From NCBI RefSeq assembly GCF_009746625.1, contig NZ_VWXL01000027.1, positions 1-64,000 on the forward strand: a stretch of 64,000 nucleotides of DNA. The letters are read 5' to 3'. The translations under genes were made by a program, and so were the position numbers. Position 1 is the stretch's first letter, and each line of letters starts with the position of its first letter. The notes under the pieces are model-generated. The model saw only the letters and a list, made by a program, of their open reading frames with translations, searched no databases and had not been told where the DNA came from. This DNA is from Caproicibacter fermentans. Its GTDB lineage: Bacteria; Bacillota; Clostridia; Oscillospirales; Acutalibacteraceae. Below, one piece after another: positions 24,536 to 32,749 of the stretch.

Positions 24536-25777
24536 CTTTTTCTTGCCGCACCGCAGCGCGTCTAAAAATTTTTTAGACAAAACGTCGTATTCATTATTTC
24601 GCAGAATATACTCCCGGCCGCGCTCCCCCATCTTTTCAAGATCCTCTTTGGAACAGGAGGCCAACTTCTCCGCGGCCTCTGCAATGGCCGCGCTGTCTTC
24701 CGGCGGGATTGAAATACCGCATCCGGCTTCGGCGACCATGTCATTCGGCGCGTCGATTGCAAAGATGACCGGCTTCCCCGCCATCATATAATCCATCAGC
24801 TTATTCGGGCTTACGCCGAACCGGAACAGCGGCTGGCGCTGCAGTCCGATATAAAGCGCGTCCATCTGGCTTAAAAGCTCCGGAATCTGGCCGCGCCCGA
24901 CCGGCGGCAGGAACGTAACCACGTCCTCCAGATTTTTATCCTTCGCTTTCTGAATCAAGCGTTCCCGCTCCGGGCCTGGCCCCACCGGGAGAAGCCTGAT
25001 TTTTTTGCCGTGCAGACGTTCCCCTGCTTCCACAAAGCTGTCAAGCGCGTTCGCGATTCCGTGAGCGCCGGCGTAACCGATCAAAAATTCTCCCTGTTCA
25101 TGGAATTTGGAAAGCTGTTCGCTGTAAACCGGCGGATTCCCAAACGGCTTTTCCCAGTCCGCTTTCTCAATGCCGTTCGGAACATAGACAAACTTTTCAG
25201 GAGCCATCCCATGCTCCACCATGTGTTCCTTCGCGTTCGGAAGCAACGAGACAACACGATCGCTGTGCCGGTAGCAAAAGTTCTCCGCCGCCTGCATCAC
25301 CCGGATATAGGGATGCTTCGGGCTGATGCCGCCCAACTCGATCGGGCTGAGCGGCCAGAGATCGTGCACCTCATAAATTAATGACGCTCCGTATTTTTTA
25401 GCAATATGATACGCCGGGTATATATCAAGTGGATAAGTGGAAGAGGCGATCACCGCATCCGGCGCGCCCGTTTTGGCAATTTCTGAGCCGTAGCGGTATA
25501 GTCCACTGAGAAACGAAAGCATATTTTTAATTCGGCCCATCCCGTTTCCGTGATATTCCGGGCCGGAAATCCAAAAATAGCGAATTCCATCGAGCGTCTG
25601 CTCCTCAAACTTTTTCGCCATCAGATCCGGATTCTTCGTGCGCAGATGAGAATAGGAGCTGGCAGCAATGGTAACGGTATGCCCCGCCTGTACCCAGCGT
25701 TTTGCCATAAACCACGGGCGGAACTCCATTCCGTGCAGGCGGGAACCGGCATAGTGATTGATGTAAAGGATATTCAC
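24533..25777 (-). CDS. Glycosyltransferase family 4-like protein
   Basis: A 414-residue GT-B glycosyltransferase. The N-terminal half begins NILYINHYAGSRLHGMEFRP, and the C-terminal donor domain has FLIGYAGAHGIANALDSF and the phosphate-binding segment FGVSPNKLMDYMMAGKPVIFA, the usual GT4 E-x7-E-like region in modified form. The start is GTG 25777, whose GTGA overlaps the stop of the 2-epimerase gene, showing translational coupling. It is the last gene of the sugar nucleotide cluster, so it probably transfers the product sugar or a neighbouring residue of the glycan. Confidence 0.82.
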   Translation of the reverse strand: MNILYINHYAGSRLHGMEFRPWFMAKRWVQAGHTVTIAASSYSHLRTKNPDLMAKKFEEQTLDGIRYFWISGPEYHGNGMGRIKNMLSFLSGLYRYGSEIAKTGAPDAVIASSTYPLDIYPAYHIAKKYGASLIYEVHDLWPLSPIELGGISPKHPYIRVMQAAENFCYRHSDRVVSLLPNAKEHMVEHGMAPEKFVYVPNGIEKADWEKPFGNPPVYSEQLSKFHEQGEFLIGYAGAHGIANALDSFVEAGERLHGKKIRLLPVGPGPERERLIQKAKDKNLEDVVTFLPPVGRGQIPELLSQMDALYIGLQRQPLFRFGVSPNKLMDYMMAGKPVIFAIDAPNDMVAEAGCGISIPPEDSAAIAEAAEKLASCSKEDLEKMGERGREYILRNNEYDVLSKKFLDALRCGKKK

Positions 25778-26865
25778 TTCACGTTCTCCCCCATTTGCAA
25801 CAGTGCAGCCGCAATCTTGCCGGAGGCGTTTCCGTCGCCGAACGGCATTTGGGAACGCGCGGCGGGGTCGACTTTCGTGTTGACCGCCTTGTCGTAAATT
25901 TCGTCGGTTTCCAGGGCGGACAGTACATTCCAGTTGCCGGCAAGCGTCTCCACCCACTCGGTTTCGCTGCGCAAGGTGACGCAGGGAATTTCGAGAAACC
26001 AGGCTTCCTTTTGAAGTCCGCCGGAATCGGTTAAAACCTGGCAGGCATTTGAAGTCAGCAAAAGCATTTCGAGGTAGCCGACCGGGTCGATCAGCTGGAT
26101 ATTCCGGAATCCGCACTGCGCGATCGCGCTCTCCGCCAGGCTGCGGGTGCGCGGATGAATCGGGATGACAACCTTCTGCGGAAGGCGTTCAAACGCGCGG
26201 AAAATGCGTTCGACCGCCGGAAGTCCGCCGTCCGTGGTTTCCGCGCGGTGCAGCGTAGCCAGACGGTATTGCTTCGGCTGAATGCCGAGCTTTTGAAAAA
26301 TTGCCGTTTTCTCCGGATTTTCACCCGCGAGTTTGGAAAAGTGAAGAACGGAATCCAGCATGACGTCGCCGCTGTTTTGCACGCCCGCCGTGATCCCTTC
26401 GTTTTTCAGGTTTTGCACGGCGGTCTGCGTCGGGCAAAACAGCAAATCGGAGATATGATCCGTTAAAACACGGTTGAGCTCTTCGGGCATCCGGCGGTTA
26501 AAGGAACGCAGGCCCGCTTCCACGTGCAGGACGGGAATGTGCAGCTTTGCCGCGGCCAGCGCGCCCGCCAGGGTGGAGTTGGTATCCCCGTAAACCAGCA
26601 GAGCATCCGGCGTTTCCTTCTGCAGCACCTCTTCGATTTTGATCAGCATTTCGCCGGTCTGCTTTCCGTGCGTGCCGCTTCCGACGCCGAGATGATAGGC
26701 CGGCTTCGGAATCTTCAGTTCTTCAAAAAAGACGTCGGACATATTGCGGTCGTAGTGCTGCCCGGTATGCACGATCACCTCGTCGCAGACATGGGCAAGG
26801 GCCATTGACACAACCGAGGCTTTGATAAACTGCGGCCTCGCGCCGACTACGGTTATCAGTTTCAT
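25774..26865 (-). CDS. wbpI: UDP-GlcNAc 2-epimerase family, probably WbpI-type (UDP-GlcNAc3NAcA 2-epimerase)
   Basis: A 363-residue non-hydrolysing 2-epimerase. The N-terminus LITVVGARPQFIKASVVS follows the WbpI subtype (GARPQFIK) rather than the WecB form (GTRPEAIK). VHTGQHYDRNMS, GDTNSTLAGALAA, HVEAGLRSFNRRMPEE and LTDSGGLQKEA are the conserved active-site parts. With WbpA, B, E and D types upstream, it would produce UDP-ManNAc3NAcA. Starts at ATG 26865, 12 bases after the oxidoreductase gene. Confidence 0.85.
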   Translation of the reverse strand: MKLITVVGARPQFIKASVVSMALAHVCDEVIVHTGQHYDRNMSDVFFEELKIPKPAYHLGVGSGTHGKQTGEMLIKIEEVLQKETPDALLVYGDTNSTLAGALAAAKLHIPVLHVEAGLRSFNRRMPEELNRVLTDHISDLLFCPTQTAVQNLKNEGITAGVQNSGDVMLDSVLHFSKLAGENPEKTAIFQKLGIQPKQYRLATLHRAETTDGGLPAVERIFRAFERLPQKVVIPIHPRTRSLAESAIAQCGFRNIQLIDPVGYLEMLLLTSNACQVLTDSGGLQKEAWFLEIPCVTLRSETEWVETLAGNWNVLSALETDEIYDKAVNTKVDPAARSQMPFGDGNASGKIAAALLQMGENVK

Positions 26866-26877
26866 GATCGGCTCCCC

Positions 26878-27978
26878 TTAATTGACGCGGACGTCTTCAT
26901 GCGTCATGTCGAGCGTGGAAAATTCAAGGTCATCAAATTTGACTGGCAGGCCTGTTTTCTGCGATTTGTAAGCTGCCAGAATAATTTTCATTCCCTTGAT
27001 GCCCTCCGCTCCGCTGACAAGCGGTTCGGTGTGGCTGTCAATCGCTTCAATATAGTTTTGATAAAGCGCGTTATGGCCGCTTCCGTAAACATCCTTCGGG
27101 TCGGTTCCCGCCAGTTTTTCCACTTCGGAATCCTGCGCGGCGGGAGAAGAAAAATTCCAGGTCTGGATGCGGTTGACCGCGAGGCCGCCGATCACGGCGG
27201 CGCCGGTCTCGCCGAATACGGAAAGCGTCTCTTCCAGATTCTTCGGATAGACGCAGGCGGTTCCTTCCACAATGCCGACCGCGCCGTTTTTAAAGCGGAT
27301 CAGAATTGCGCCGAAATCCTCCGCCTGAATGTCACGCAGATAATTCCCGGTCATCGCCATAATGGTCTCCGGTTCGCCGCCCAGGCTCCACTGAAGCAGG
27401 TCAATGCCGTGAATGCACTGATTCATCAGGGTGCCGCCGTCCTGCGCCCAGGTTCCGCGCCATGGCGCCTGCTCGTAATAAGGCATCGAGCGGTTCCACA
27501 GAATCCGCGCCGTACCGCTGACGAGCTTGCCGAATCGGCCGTCGTTCAGCGCCCTGTGCAGTTCCTGAACAGGAGCGTTAAAACGGTTCTGGTGACAGAC
27601 ACCGACCGTCACCCCATGCGCCTTCGCTTCGCTGAGCATTTGCTCAGCGTCTTTTGTGGAAAGAGCCATCGGTTTTTCCACCAGCACGTTCTTGCCCGCG
27701 CGGATGCAGTCAAGCGCGATCTCCGCGTGATAACCGCTTTCGGTCGCAACGGAGCAGCAGTCGATTTCCAGTTCGGCTAAAGCTTTCTGGTAATCCCCAT
27801 ATACTTTGGGGCGATATCCCGCCGCGTTTCTGCAGTCGTCCGCCTTCTGCTCCGCCTTTTCGGTCATCGGGTCGCAGACGGCGACAAGCTCCATGATGTC
27901 CCGGTTAGCCGCCGCCGCGGCAATATGATTTTTGGAGATTCGGCCGCAGCCGATCAGCATAAAACGGTATTTTTTCAT
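26878..27978 (-). CDS. wbpB: Gfo/Idh/MocA oxidoreductase, WbpB/WlbA-type (UDP-GlcNAcA 3-dehydrogenase)
   Basis: A 366-residue NAD-dependent dehydrogenase. The Rossmann motif is LIGCGRISKNH (8-18), the catalytic lysine is in VLVEKPMALS (about 98), and NRFNAPVQELHRAL and GGTLMNQCIHGIDLLQW resemble WlbA enzymes that oxidise C3 of UDP-GlcNAcA. It is separated from the upstream dehydrogenase gene by a 199-base hairpin-rich spacer, and followed 12 bases later by the 2-epimerase. Confidence 0.8.
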   Translation of the reverse strand: MKKYRFMLIGCGRISKNHIAAAAANRDIMELVAVCDPMTEKAEQKADDCRNAAGYRPKVYGDYQKALAELEIDCCSVATESGYHAEIALDCIRAGKNVLVEKPMALSTKDAEQMLSEAKAHGVTVGVCHQNRFNAPVQELHRALNDGRFGKLVSGTARILWNRSMPYYEQAPWRGTWAQDGGTLMNQCIHGIDLLQWSLGGEPETIMAMTGNYLRDIQAEDFGAILIRFKNGAVGIVEGTACVYPKNLEETLSVFGETGAAVIGGLAVNRIQTWNFSSPAAQDSEVEKLAGTDPKDVYGSGHNALYQNYIEAIDSHTEPLVSGAEGIKGMKIILAAYKSQKTGLPVKFDDLEFSTLDMTHEDVRVN

Positions 27979-28177
27979 GATTCATCCACCTGTTCTTTTC
28001 ATTGATATCCTGTGTTACTTCAGTCGCCGGTCCGGCAAAAACAGGCTTCGCCAGCGGGGCCCCCGTACCGTCCCGCCCGGCGCGGCTGATTTTTTTCGCA
28101 TTCCGGCCGGCGGGCCGAAGCAGGCTCTGCCTGCCCGAAAAATCCCCCGCTTTCGCCGGAAAACGGGGGGATTGGAG
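27979..28177 (-). other. GC-rich spacer with stacked hairpins and an internal terminator-like stem
   Basis: On the minus strand, AATCCCCC pairs with GGGGGATT (28141-28173) and is followed by TTTTT, like an intrinsic terminator. A second stem, GCAGGC/GCCTGC inside GGGC/GCCC, follows directly. A GC-rich block with further short repeats continues to about 28030. The spacer is far longer than the other gaps in this cluster, so expression of the downstream genes may be attenuated or driven separately. Confidence 0.5.
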
Positions 28178-29497
28178 TTACAGCAGTTCGATGTTTGAGC
28201 GGTCCTCAATGTCCTTCATCGCGTTGCGGGTATCGAACACTTCTTTGGAAAGCGCCTGAATCTTTTGATAGTCAAAACACGAGTGGGCCGTGCACAGAAG
28301 CACCAAGTCTGCTCCGCGAAGCATATCGTCCGTCAATTCTTTCGCACCGTCGTGCACTTTCCCCTTGTGGCGGTACTGCGGTATATACGGGTCGAAAAAC
28401 GTTACGTCGGCCCCTTTCGCAATCAGAAGGTCAATCACGTTGAGCGCCGGGCTCTCACGGTAATCGTCGATGTCGGATTTATAGGCAACGCCCAGAACCA
28501 GCACCTTCGCGCCGTTCATCGCCTTTTCGTCGCGGTTCAGAACCTCCATTGCGCGCTGAACCACATATTCCGGCATGCCCGTGTTGATTTCGCCGGAGGT
28601 TTCAATCAGCCGGGTGTGATAATCGAACTCGCGGGCTTTCCAGGTCAGGTAAAACGGATCAAGCGGGATACAGTGCCCGCCAAGGCCGGGGCCCGGGTAA
28701 AACGCCTGAAAACCGTAGGGCTTTGTCTTCGCGGCTTCAATCACTTCCCAGACGTTGATTCCCATGCGGTGGCAGATGATTGCCATTTCGTTGACCAGAC
28801 CGATGTTGATGTTGCGGTAGGTGTTTTCCAGCAGCTTTTCCATTTCTGCGACCGCCGGGCAGGAAACTTCATAAACGCCGCCGGCAAGAACGCTGCGGTA
28901 CAGCGCGGCCGCGACCGTTGTGGAATCGGAGCCTACACCGCCGACCACTTTCGGCGTATTTTTTGTCTTATACTGCTTGTTGCCGGGATCGACTCGTTCG
29001 GGCGAAAACGCAAGGTAGAAATCCTCGCCGCAGGTGAGCCCGTTTTCTTCAAAAATCGGCTTTAGAAGCTCTTCCGTTGTTCCCGGATATGTGGTGGACT
29101 CCAGAATGACCACCATGCCGCTGTGCGCAAATTTCGCGACGGATTCGGCGGACCCCTTTACATAGCTGATATCCGGCTGCTGATATTTATCGAGCGGGGT
29201 CGGCACGCAGATCGCGACGGCGTCCACTCCCTGAATGAACGAAAAGTCGGAGGTCGCGGAAAGCCTGCCGTTTTCCACCATCTCTTTCAGCGTATCTCCT
29301 ACAATATCGCCGATATAATTATGCCCGGCGTTCACGGATTCCACCTTTTTAGCCTGAACGTCGAAGCCTATCGTCCGGTAACCCGCTTTTGCAAATTCCA
29401 CAGCAAGCGGCAGCCCGACGTAACCGAGGCCGACAATGCCGACTACGGCCGTTTTCTTTTCTATTTTATCCAGCAGTCCCATTTTTAAATTCGACAT
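28178..29497 (-). CDS. wbpA: Nucleotide sugar dehydrogenase, WbpA-type (UDP-GlcNAc 6-dehydrogenase)
   Basis: A 439-residue UDP-sugar dehydrogenase that oxidises the C6 alcohol to a carboxylate in two NAD steps. NAD-binding GLGYVGLPLAVEFAKAGY (23-40), YPGTTEELL, the substrate loop FSPERVDPGN and the catalytic cysteine in GPGLGGHCIPLDP (about 270) are visible. UDP-GlcNAc and UDP-ManNAc dehydrogenases look alike here; the neighbouring genes favour UDP-GlcNAc as the substrate. Confidence 0.85.
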   Translation of the reverse strand: MSNLKMGLLDKIEKKTAVVGIVGLGYVGLPLAVEFAKAGYRTIGFDVQAKKVESVNAGHNYIGDIVGDTLKEMVENGRLSATSDFSFIQGVDAVAICVPTPLDKYQQPDISYVKGSAESVAKFAHSGMVVILESTTYPGTTEELLKPIFEENGLTCGEDFYLAFSPERVDPGNKQYKTKNTPKVVGGVGSDSTTVAAALYRSVLAGGVYEVSCPAVAEMEKLLENTYRNINIGLVNEMAIICHRMGINVWEVIEAAKTKPYGFQAFYPGPGLGGHCIPLDPFYLTWKAREFDYHTRLIETSGEINTGMPEYVVQRAMEVLNRDEKAMNGAKVLVLGVAYKSDIDDYRESPALNVIDLLIAKGADVTFFDPYIPQYRHKGKVHDGAKELTDDMLRGADLVLLCTAHSCFDYQKIQALSKEVFDTRNAMKDIEDRSNIELL

Positions 29498-29519
29498 TTT
29501 ACTTTCCTCGCTTCAGCAT

Positions 29520-30647
29520 TTAAAGATTTTTGAGCGCCGTGCAAACCATGGCAATCTCTTCCTCCGTGATATATCCGTGCATCGGCAGGCTGAAAACCGT
29601 ATCGCAGAGATGTTCCGCGTTCGGCAGATCGCCCGGCCGGTACCCCAGCGGCTCGTACACCTTTTGCAGATGGAGCGGCTTTGGATAGTAGACCATCGCC
29701 GGGATTCCCGCCGCTTTCAGGCCGTCGAGAATTTTCGTTCTTTCTTTCAGGTTTTCCGCCTTCAGCGTATAATATCCAAAACCGGAAGAGAATCCCTCTT
29801 TGACAACGGGAACGCGGAACCGGTCGCCAAGGAGTTCGGCGTATCGGGCCGCCGCGCGTCTGCGGTGTGCGTTTTCCTCGTCGAACGCGTGCAGCTTCGG
29901 CAAAAGAATCGCGGCCTGAAGGGTGTCGAGTCTGGCATTCAGCCCCAGGCGCACGTTCTCATATTTAAAGCTTCCCTTTCCATGCACGCGCAGGGACAAA
30001 AGAAGCCGGTAGTCCTGTTCGTCGTCTGTAAAGATCGCTCCGCCGTCTCCGTAGCAGCCCAGGGCCTTCGCGGGGAAGAAGCTGGTTCCCGCGTATTTTC
30101 CAAACGAACAGGCCTTTTTTTCACCGATTGCGCCGCCAAAGCCCTGCGCGGCGTCTTCCATCAGGATCAGGCCGTACCGGTCGCAGATTTTCTGAAGCGC
30201 AGGAAAATCCGCCGGCTGTCCGAACAAGTCGACCGCAATGACAGCTTTCGGCTTCAGCTTTCCGGCGGCAAGCGTTTTTTCGATCTGAGTTTCCAGCGAT
30301 TCGGGGCTCAGATTAAACGTATCCGGGTCGGAATCGCAGAACACGGGAGTTGCGCCGCACAGACTGACAACCTCCGCCGTTGCAAAAAAGGTAAACGCCG
30401 GAACAAACACCGCGTCGCCGGAACCGATTTTTTCCGCCATCAGCGGCATCAAAAGGGCATCCGTGCCGCTGCCGACCGAAACGCAGTATTTCCTGCCGAC
30501 ATAGGCGGCAAGCTCCTGTTCCAGCTGCTCCACCTGCGGGCCGGAAATGAAATGGGAGCTTTCAATGACTCCGGCAATCCCGGCATCGATCTCTTCCTTT
30601 AACTGGCGATACTGAGCGCCAAGGTCGTTAAACGCAAGCTTCTGCAT
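29520..30647 (-). CDS. wbpE: DegT/DnrJ/EryC1 aminotransferase, WbpE-type
   Basis: A 375-residue PLP enzyme of the sugar aminotransferase family. Start ATG 30647 shares its first base with the stop of the acetyltransferase gene (TAATG) and has GGAGG at the right spacing. The PLP lysine is in TSFFPAKALGCYGDGG (about residue 185), the aspartate that holds the pyridine ring in LILMEDAAQGFGG, and VGSGTDALLM is the phosphate-binding part. It would aminate the 3-keto sugar produced by the oxidoreductase. Confidence 0.85.
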   Translation of the reverse strand: MQKLAFNDLGAQYRQLKEEIDAGIAGVIESSHFISGPQVEQLEQELAAYVGRKYCVSVGSGTDALLMPLMAEKIGSGDAVFVPAFTFFATAEVVSLCGATPVFCDSDPDTFNLSPESLETQIEKTLAAGKLKPKAVIAVDLFGQPADFPALQKICDRYGLILMEDAAQGFGGAIGEKKACSFGKYAGTSFFPAKALGCYGDGGAIFTDDEQDYRLLLSLRVHGKGSFKYENVRLGLNARLDTLQAAILLPKLHAFDEENAHRRRAAARYAELLGDRFRVPVVKEGFSSGFGYYTLKAENLKERTKILDGLKAAGIPAMVYYPKPLHLQKVYEPLGYRPGDLPNAEHLCDTVFSLPMHGYITEEEIAMVCTALKNL

Positions 30648-31228
30648 TATTTTTGTACCTCCTTCAGGCCGTTTTCGCCCTGCACATATTTTCTGCCGCA
30701 TTTGGGGCACACAAGCTCTTCGTTCAGCTTTTCGCCGCACTCGCAGGCCCATCCGCTCCGGCGGGCAGGACATCCCATCATGATCGCGTGGTCCGGCACG
30801 TCCTTTGTCACGACGCTTCCCGCGGCAATAAAAGAATTTCTGCCGATCCGGTGCCCGCAGACAATCGTCGCGTTCGCTCCGATGCTGGCGCCGTCCCCCA
30901 CGGGGGTTTTCGCGTAAAACTGCGCTCCCCGCTGCGGATAGCAGCAGCGTGGCCGCTGCACGTTGGTAAACACCATGGACGGCCCGCAGAAAACGTAATC
31001 TCCAAGCTCCACGCCCTCATATACGGACACGTTGTTCTGGATTTTGCAGTTGTCTCCGATTTTGACGCCCGGGGCGACAAACACATTTTGACCGATCGTA
31101 CATCCGCTGCCGACAGAACAGCCCGCGCTGATGTGACAGAAATGCCAGATTTTTGTCCCCTCTCCGATTTCGGCCCCCTCATCCACACAAGCACTCGGGT
31201 GAGCGAAATAGTTGTCAGATTCTTTCAC
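30647..31228 (-). CDS. wbpD: Sugar N-acetyltransferase, WbpD/WlbB-type, with C-terminal zinc ribbon
   Basis: A 193-residue left-handed beta-helix acyltransferase. Hexapeptide repeats run through about residues 12-135, including CVDEGAEIGEGTKIWHFCHI and GANATIVCGHRIGRNSFIAAG; the latter carries the usual active-site histidine region. A C-terminal CECGEKLNEELVCPKCG ribbon (about 165-183) is an added zinc-binding tail. I chose GTG 31228 because upstream in-frame sequence lacks family similarity. First gene of the cluster, about 125 bases after its promoter. It would acetylate the 3-amino group. Confidence 0.82.
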   Translation of the reverse strand: MKESDNYFAHPSACVDEGAEIGEGTKIWHFCHISAGCSVGSGCTIGQNVFVAPGVKIGDNCKIQNNVSVYEGVELGDYVFCGPSMVFTNVQRPRCCYPQRGAQFYAKTPVGDGASIGANATIVCGHRIGRNSFIAAGSVVTKDVPDHAIMMGCPARRSGWACECGEKLNEELVCPKCGRKYVQGENGLKEVQK

Positions 31229-31334
31229 AGAAAAGCCACCGTTTCTATTATTAAATACAGCCGGGAATTTTCTCTTTCTTCCCCGCCAAAACCTGTTTTC
31301 GGTTCGTTTGTTGCGTCCGGCGGGGCGTGTCGGC

Positions 31335-31348
31335 GGCGGCATGCCGCC
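31335..31348. promoter_or_regulatory. 14-bp perfect palindrome near the cluster transcription start
   Basis: GGCGGCATGCCGCC is fully self-complementary and lies 12-25 bases downstream of the minus-strand -10 element (31360-31365), so at about +5 to +18 of the leader. It could be an operator or form a 5' hairpin. Confidence 0.45.
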
Positions 31349-31359
31349 TTAACCCGTAT

Positions 31360-31388
31360 ATTATAGCCCCAAGCGGCCCCGTAGTCAA
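31360..31388 (-). promoter_or_regulatory. Promoter of the sugar nucleotide cluster
   Basis: On the minus strand TTGACT (31383-31388), a 17-base spacer and TATAAT (31360-31365) form a near-consensus vegetative promoter. It is divergent from the plus-strand promoter at 31417-31445. Confidence 0.75.
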
Positions 31389-31416
31389 TCACCGCAGACC
31401 GGGAATCTGTTTTTGA

Positions 31417-31445
31417 TTGACTTTATCGGTTAATGGTACTATATT
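31417..31445 (+). promoter_or_regulatory. Promoter of the divergent aminotransferase gene
   Basis: TTGACT (31417-31422), a 17-base spacer and TATATT (31440-31445). Back to back with the cluster promoter, so both may share a regulator. Confidence 0.7.
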
Positions 31446-31523
31446 TATTTATATCTTTTGAGTTTCCCGGCATGATAAACCAATTTCCGAGAAAAAATAA
31501 CAGGGAAAATGAAAGGACACAGT

Positions 31524-32702
31524 ATGAAGAATTTTCAAAAACGAGAAACATTTATCCCATATAACCTTCCCGATCTGACCGAAGCGGAAATCAGGGAAGT
31601 GGAAGAAACCCTCAAATCCCTGTGGGTTGCAAAAGGCCCGCGCACCGTAAAGTTCGAGCAGGAATTCGCCGGCTATCTGGGCGCAAAGCACGCGATCGCC
31701 ATGAATTCCTGCACGGCGGCGCTCCACGTGGCGCTGCTTTCCGCGGGAATCGGACCGGGCGACGAAGTCATTACGACTCCGATGACGTTCGCATCCACCG
31801 CGAACACCATTATCCACTGCGGCGCAACGCCGGTTTTCGCGGATATTGATTACAGCACCGGCTGCATCGACCCGGACGAAATTGAAAAGAAAGTAACGAA
31901 AAAGACGAAAGCCGTCGTGCCGGTCCATTACAGCGGACAGGTGTGCGACCTGGACCGCATTTATGAGATTGCGGATAAATACGGCCTGTTCGTTTCGGAG
32001 GACGCCGCGCACGCGTTTGAAAGCCGCTACAAGGGCCGGCTGATCGGAAACGGCTTGAAAGGAGCTGCTTCCTACAGCTTCTACGCGACGAAGAACCTGA
32101 CGACCGGCGAGGGCGGCATGCTCGTGACGGATGACGATGAAATCGACGCGAAAGCGCGCATCTGGGCCGGGCAGGGCATGAGCCGCAACGCCTGGAACCG
32201 TTACGCGAAAGGCGGCACGTGGCAGTACGACATCTGCGAGCCCGGATTCAAATACAATATGTTTGATATTCAGGCCGCGCTTGGTCTGATTCAGCTTTCC
32301 CGCATTCAGGAAATGCAGGCGAAGCGCATCGCGATCGCGGAAAAATACCAACGTGAATTTTCAAAAATCGACGCGGTGGAGCCGCCGCTTGTCCCGGATT
32401 ATGCAACGCACTCCTGGCATCTGTATGTCCTGCGGATCGTTCCGGACAAGCTCACCATTGACCGGGACCGCTTCATTGTCGAGCTGAACGAACGCAACGT
32501 GGGCACCAGCGTCCATTTTATCCCGGTTACCAACATGAGTGCCTACACCGGGCGGTTTGGGTTCCAAAAGGGAGATTTTCCGAATACCGAAAAGCACTTC
32601 GAACGCATCATTTCACTGCCGCTGTACCCGACGCTCTCAGACAAGCAGTCCGATTACGTGGTTGAAGCCGTTCGCAATATTGTGGAGACTTATCATAAAT
32701 AG
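31524..32702 (+). CDS. DegT/DnrJ/EryC1 family sugar aminotransferase
   Basis: A 392-residue PLP enzyme. ATG 31524 is preceded by AAAGGA at 6 bases; the ATG at 31509 has no such site. The PLP lysine is in FYATKNLTTGEGG (about residue 190), the ring aspartate in FVSEDAAHAFES, and MNSCTAALHVALL is the phosphate-binding region. NYNMFDIQA-like sequence (KYNMFDIQAALG) and GTSVHFIPV are typical of UDP-4-keto-sugar aminotransferases of the PseC/ArnB class. It is divergent from the wbpD-led cluster and has its own terminator, so a separate sugar product is likely. Confidence 0.85.
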   Translation: MKNFQKRETFIPYNLPDLTEAEIREVEETLKSLWVAKGPRTVKFEQEFAGYLGAKHAIAMNSCTAALHVALLSAGIGPGDEVITTPMTFASTANTIIHCGATPVFADIDYSTGCIDPDEIEKKVTKKTKAVVPVHYSGQVCDLDRIYEIADKYGLFVSEDAAHAFESRYKGRLIGNGLKGAASYSFYATKNLTTGEGGMLVTDDDEIDAKARIWAGQGMSRNAWNRYAKGGTWQYDICEPGFKYNMFDIQAALGLIQLSRIQEMQAKRIAIAEKYQREFSKIDAVEPPLVPDYATHSWHLYVLRIVPDKLTIDRDRFIVELNERNVGTSVHFIPVTNMSAYTGRFGFQKGDFPNTEKHFERIISLPLYPTLSDKQSDYVVEAVRNIVETYHK

Positions 32703-32704
32703 GA

Positions 32705-32735
32705 AATCGGAGCGGGAAACCGCTCCGATTTTTAA
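32705..32735 (+). terminator. Intrinsic terminator
   Basis: AATCGGAGCGG (32705-32715), GAAA loop and the perfect complement (32720-32730), followed by TTTT. It lies between the aminotransferase stop and the next gene's ribosome site. Confidence 0.88.
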
Positions 32736-32749
32736 TACGGAGGCGTCAC

